Origin: Actinorhabdospora filicis
GTDB taxonomy: Bacteria > Actinomycetota > Actinomycetes > Mycobacteriales > Micromonosporaceae
Assembly (NCBI RefSeq): GCF_030269765.1
Contig: NZ_BSTX01000001.1
Span: 1,681,370 to 1,745,369 of the forward strand
Direction: 5' to 3'
DNA length: 64,000 nucleotides
In this document: positions 61,618-64,000 of the stretch, piece after piece
How the letters are laid out: each line of letters begins with the position of its first letter
How positions within the stretch are numbered: position 1 is the stretch's first letter
Made by a program: the position numbers and the translations under genes
The notes under the pieces: model-generated
The model's input: the letters and a program-made list of their open reading frames with translations, nothing else
Told to the model about the DNA's origin: nothing
Databases searched by the model: none

Positions 61618-62082
61618 GGGTCGGCGTGTTTTGGTCACGAAGCCGTCACGGTGACGGGTGGTGCGAATGTGACACGAGTCGACCCGGACTCCGCACCACG
61701 GCCCGCCGACCTCGGCAAAGTCCCCCACCGAAGCCCGAACCCACCCTGACCGGCCCCTGAGGAGCACGACGGCGATCGATTCGAACAGGTGATCGCGTCC
61801 GGGCGTGTCGCACCGCGCGCCACGACGGCGTCCGGGCGGGGAAGAGGAGCGGGAGGAAGGGTGCGCGTGAGGGGAGTGCGCGGAGATGAGAGTACGCGCC
61901 CCGCGCACCCGCACCGCGAGGAGGGCGGGCGGAGCGGGATGGAAGAACGGACGCGGAACGCGGGTGGAATGAATGCGAAACGGACCGCCCGCGCCGATCG
62001 GGTGATTCGCCCGCGATTCACCCGTGCGTGCAATGAATGCGGCGGCGGTGAGCGCTACCGGCGGAGTTGGGCGGAATGGGTG

Positions 62083-62123
62083 CGGTGGAGTGGTGGTGGA
62101 GTTGTGGTGGTGGAGTGGCGATG
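62083..62123 (+). repeat. G-rich GGTGGAGT-type tract
   Basis: Repeats of GGTGGAGTGG and GGTGGTGGAG with many GG doublets and few C over about 40 nt. It could form a two-layer G-quadruplex on the plus strand; this is only a possibility from composition. Confidence 0.5.
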
Positions 62124-62304
62124 GCGTGATTGAGCGGCGTGAATGGGGCGGGGACGTGCGCCATGGCGGCATTGGGTGATTTCGGGCGCGGTGTCCCCCG
62201 GGCCGGACGTCACGGTGATCGCGGCCGGGTGGGCCGGGTGGGCCACTCGGTGGCGGTGCCGGCGCCGCCCGCGTGACATCGCGAGGCGCACCCGCTCGGT
62301 GGAC

Positions 62305-62591
62305 GTGCGGAAGCCGCGTCGCCTTCCGGCCGGTTCGCCGCCGCCACCGCCGGTGTTCGCTCCGGGCCTGCTGGGCCGCAGTGGCCCGCGACACCGAGAG
62401 GCCGTGCGGAAGCCGCGCCGACCTCCGGCGAGTTCGCCACCGTGACCGCCAACATTCGCTCCCGGCCCGCCGGGCCGCAGTCGCCCGCACGACACCGAGA
62501 GGCCGTGCGGAAGCGGCGCCACCCTCCGACCGGTTCGCCACCGGCGACGTTCCCTCGCCCTTCAGGCGTCGCGGGCGGGCGGTGGACACGG
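62305..62591. repeat. Imperfect tandem repeat with a period of about 100 bp
   Basis: Three copies begin with GTGCGGAAGCCGCG or a close variant at 62305, 62404 and 62505 (steps of 99 and 101 bp). Copies 1 and 2 end GACACCGAGAGG just before the next copy; each also holds a GTTCGCC box and a GGGCCGCAGT box. The third copy is cut short near 62591. It does not keep a frame through all copies, so it is probably non-coding. Confidence 0.75.
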
Positions 62592-63115
62592 GTCACTTGA
62601 GGCGGCGTGATCCGCTTTCGCCCGCGGTGTCCGGTGCGCTCGGTGCCTCGACCCGGTTCACACGTCGGCCGAGGCGCGCGGGCTGCCGGCCGTGCGAACC
62701 CGCACGGCGGGCGAAAGGGTCACCCCGGCGGCCTCGGCCCGCTCGCCTGACGGCGATGTCACGACACCCGGCCGCGCCACGCGACCGAAGCTCACGCCGC
62801 GCTCTCACCGCGGGCCGCGCCGGGTGCGGCGAGCTCGTGCCCGGCGATCGGCGCGCGAGGTGCCCGCTTTCGCCGGTCGTGTCGGCGGCTTCCCGGCTCG
62901 CCCGAAGCACCGGGCGCGTCGGATGGTGCGACTCGGGCATGCCGTCCTTCACCCCACCTGCGGCTTACTCGAAGCACCGGCACGCCACGGGCCCGCGAGG
63001 CCTTTTCCCCACGGCCCGGTCTTCCGGCTACGCCCGCCCCGCCCCGCGTGCCGGTGGCCTCCGTCGTGGCGCGGCTCAGGCGCGGCGAGCGCGGCGGCCG
63101 TCCCACCCGTCTCTC

Positions 63116-63510
63116 TCACCCCTCGCGCACCAGCGGCGCGAGTGCGGCGACGATCTCCGCCACCTCACGCAGCTCGCCCGAGGCGACGGCGATGGTGACG
63201 TCGTAGGCCTCGTCGTTGGTCGCGGTCACCGTGACGCCGTTGATCTCGCAGGTCACGGCGGCGGCGATCCAGGCGGGGCGTTTGTTCCCGTCGATGAGCG
63301 GGTGACCCTGCCCCAAAGATCGGGTGCCACCGAATGAAAGATCGCCGCGGCCTTCTCCAGCACGGTCGGGTGTCTCTCCACGCCGAACAGGAGGGTGCGG
63401 GGTCGCTGGGCGGCCGACTCCAGGAGGTTCTCGTCGCGGACGAGCACGGTCCCGGTGACGGCGAGGCCGGCGAGGCGGCGGAGGTGGGCGGTGGTGAGGT
63501 GGCGGATCAC
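63116..63510 (-). pseudogene. doc: Doc/Fic-type toxin gene, frameshifted
   Basis: Two overlapping frames make one Doc-like protein of about 130 residues. Frame 1 (63510 to about 63310) reads MIRHLTTAHLRRLAGLAVTG, ending EKAAAIFHSVA; the other frame (about 63316 to 63116) continues GHPLIDGNKRPAWIAAAVTC, the Fic motif HPFIDGNKRTAW of the family, with Pro in place of Thr. The frame changes near 63300-63320 (a +1/-1 shift). A GTG start with GGGAGG upstream is intact. No antitoxin gene is visible next to it. Confidence 0.75.
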
Positions 63511-63606
63511 GGGGTCACCTCCCGAGGCGTTCGCCTATCCCCAAAACCCCCACCACCCCCTTTCCCGGGTGGTTCGATGGTCCCGACGCCGTGGGAAGGG
63601 ACCGTC

Positions 63607-64000
63607 ATGAAGATCGTCGTCATCGGCTCCAGCGGGATGGTCGGTTCGCGGATCACCGCCGAGGCCTTGTCGCGCGGCCATGAAGTGGTGGGCGTGAACC
63701 GGGAGGGGAAGGCGCCGTCGGCGGATCCGGGGCTGACGGCGGTGGCCGCCGACGCGGGTGACACGCAGGCCATCGCGGGTCTGGCGGCCGAGGCGGACGC
63801 CGTGGTCTCGGCGGTCTCGCCGCCGCGGGACGGGTCGCCGCCGGTGGGGCCGTTCCTGGCCACGGCGGCGTCGATCATCGGCGCGGCGCGGGAGTCGGGG
63901 ACGTCGCGGCTGGTGTGGGTGGGCGGCGCGGGGAGCCTGGAGGTCGGGGGGAACCGGCGGCTTCAGGACACCGAGGGTTTCCCGGACGCCTACAAGGGCG
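63607..64000 (+). CDS. NAD(P)-binding protein, SDR/NmrA type (N-terminal part)
   Basis: The first 131 residues are present and the frame runs out of the window. MKIVVIGSSGMVGSRITAEA has the GxxGxxG dinucleotide-binding motif, and VSAVSPPRDG with SIIGAARESGTSRLVWVGGA fits the NAD(P)H-binding family of flavin reductase-like or SDR proteins (YwnB-like). GGAAGGGA lies 7-8 nt before ATG 63607. The C-terminus and substrate cannot be seen. Confidence 0.8.
   Translation, partial: MKIVVIGSSGMVGSRITAEALSRGHEVVGVNREGKAPSADPGLTAVAADAGDTQAIAGLAAEADAVVSAVSPPRDGSPPVGPFLATAASIIGAARESGTSRLVWVGGAGSLEVGGNRRLQDTEGFPDAYKG

Larger units (their letters stand above)
61618..63115. other. Long apparently non-coding region upstream of rpoB
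   Basis: About 1.5 kb without a convincing gene on either strand. Long open frames exist, but their products are dominated by Arg, Pro, Gly and His runs, change by frame, and lack conserved motifs or good ribosome binding sites. The region holds a G-rich tract (62083-62123), a roughly 100-bp tandem repeat (62305-62591) and weaker related sequences to about 63000. rplJ and rplL, often found upstream of rpoB, are not here. Confidence 0.55.

Noticed and set aside
61612..63337. Long frames on both strands in the region right of rpoB (325 and 354 codons)
   Set aside because: Composition is Arg/Pro/Gly runs, no motifs, no good start sites, and the tandem repeat is not kept in frame.

Overview
This window is chromosomal DNA from a high-GC Gram-positive bacterium (Actinomycetota). 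Supporting signs are strong G/C bias at third codon positions, many GTG and TTG starts, ATGA/GTGA gene overlaps, several likely leaderless genes, a zinc-type S14, actinobacterial RpoB and RpoC, a CGNR zinc-finger regulator and DUF1707 proteins. The architecture fits the Streptosporangiales (for example Thermomonosporaceae), but I cannot fix the genus from sequence alone.

Left arm (1-15.1 kb): a liv-type (HAAT) ABC importer, entered within its binding-protein gene (1-3478), is followed by single accessory genes: a membrane metallophosphoesterase, a methyltransferase, an RluA-type pseudouridine synthase, two unknown membrane proteins, a GNAT acetyltransferase, an RsmC-like methyltransferase, a membrane-anchored protein, an MFS exporter divergent from a CGNR regulator across a palindromic operator, an MBL-fold hydrolase, truA and an NmrA-like oxidoreductase. 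A cluster of three DnaA boxes lies between truA and the NmrA-like gene.

Core (15.4-61.3 kb, all core genes on the minus strand): the joined ribosomal/RNA polymerase superoperon. In transcription order it is rpoB, rpoC; rpsL, rpsG, fusA, tuf; the S10 operon (rpsJ to rpsQ); the spc operon (rplN to rplO), secY, adk, map; then infA, rpmJ, rpsM, rpsK, rpsD, rpoA, rplQ. Two accessory blocks interrupt it. About 5 kb between rpoC and rpsL carries membrane proteins, two lipoproteins, a small secreted protein, two HTH-only LuxR-type regulators, a recG relic and an 8-bp tandem repeat. About 11.7 kb between map and infA carries two DUF1707 membrane proteins, an M4 metalloprotease, a PnuC-like transporter and a type VII secretion substrate island.

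The island (19388-26050, minus strand) is the most unusual part. A YbaB/EspL-like gene, an EspC-like gene whose protein starts with a G-Y-G-V-D/T-P-type motif and carries a YxxxD/E export motif, and a WXG-type gene recur in three diverged copies. Adjacent genes overlap by 4 nt. Two copies encode large WXG proteins (370 and 372 aa) with long hydrophobic regions. An EspC-like plus WXG pair also occurs once as separate genes and once as a single fused gene. No ESX machinery gene is in the window.

Right arm (61.3-64 kb): upstream of rpoB lies about 1.5 kb of apparently non-coding, repeat-rich DNA with a roughly 100-bp imperfect tandem repeat, then a frameshifted Doc/Fic-type toxin gene and the start of an NAD(P)-binding protein gene. 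Wide spacers inside the superoperon often carry strong hairpins; the rplQ and rpoC ends have textbook intrinsic terminators.
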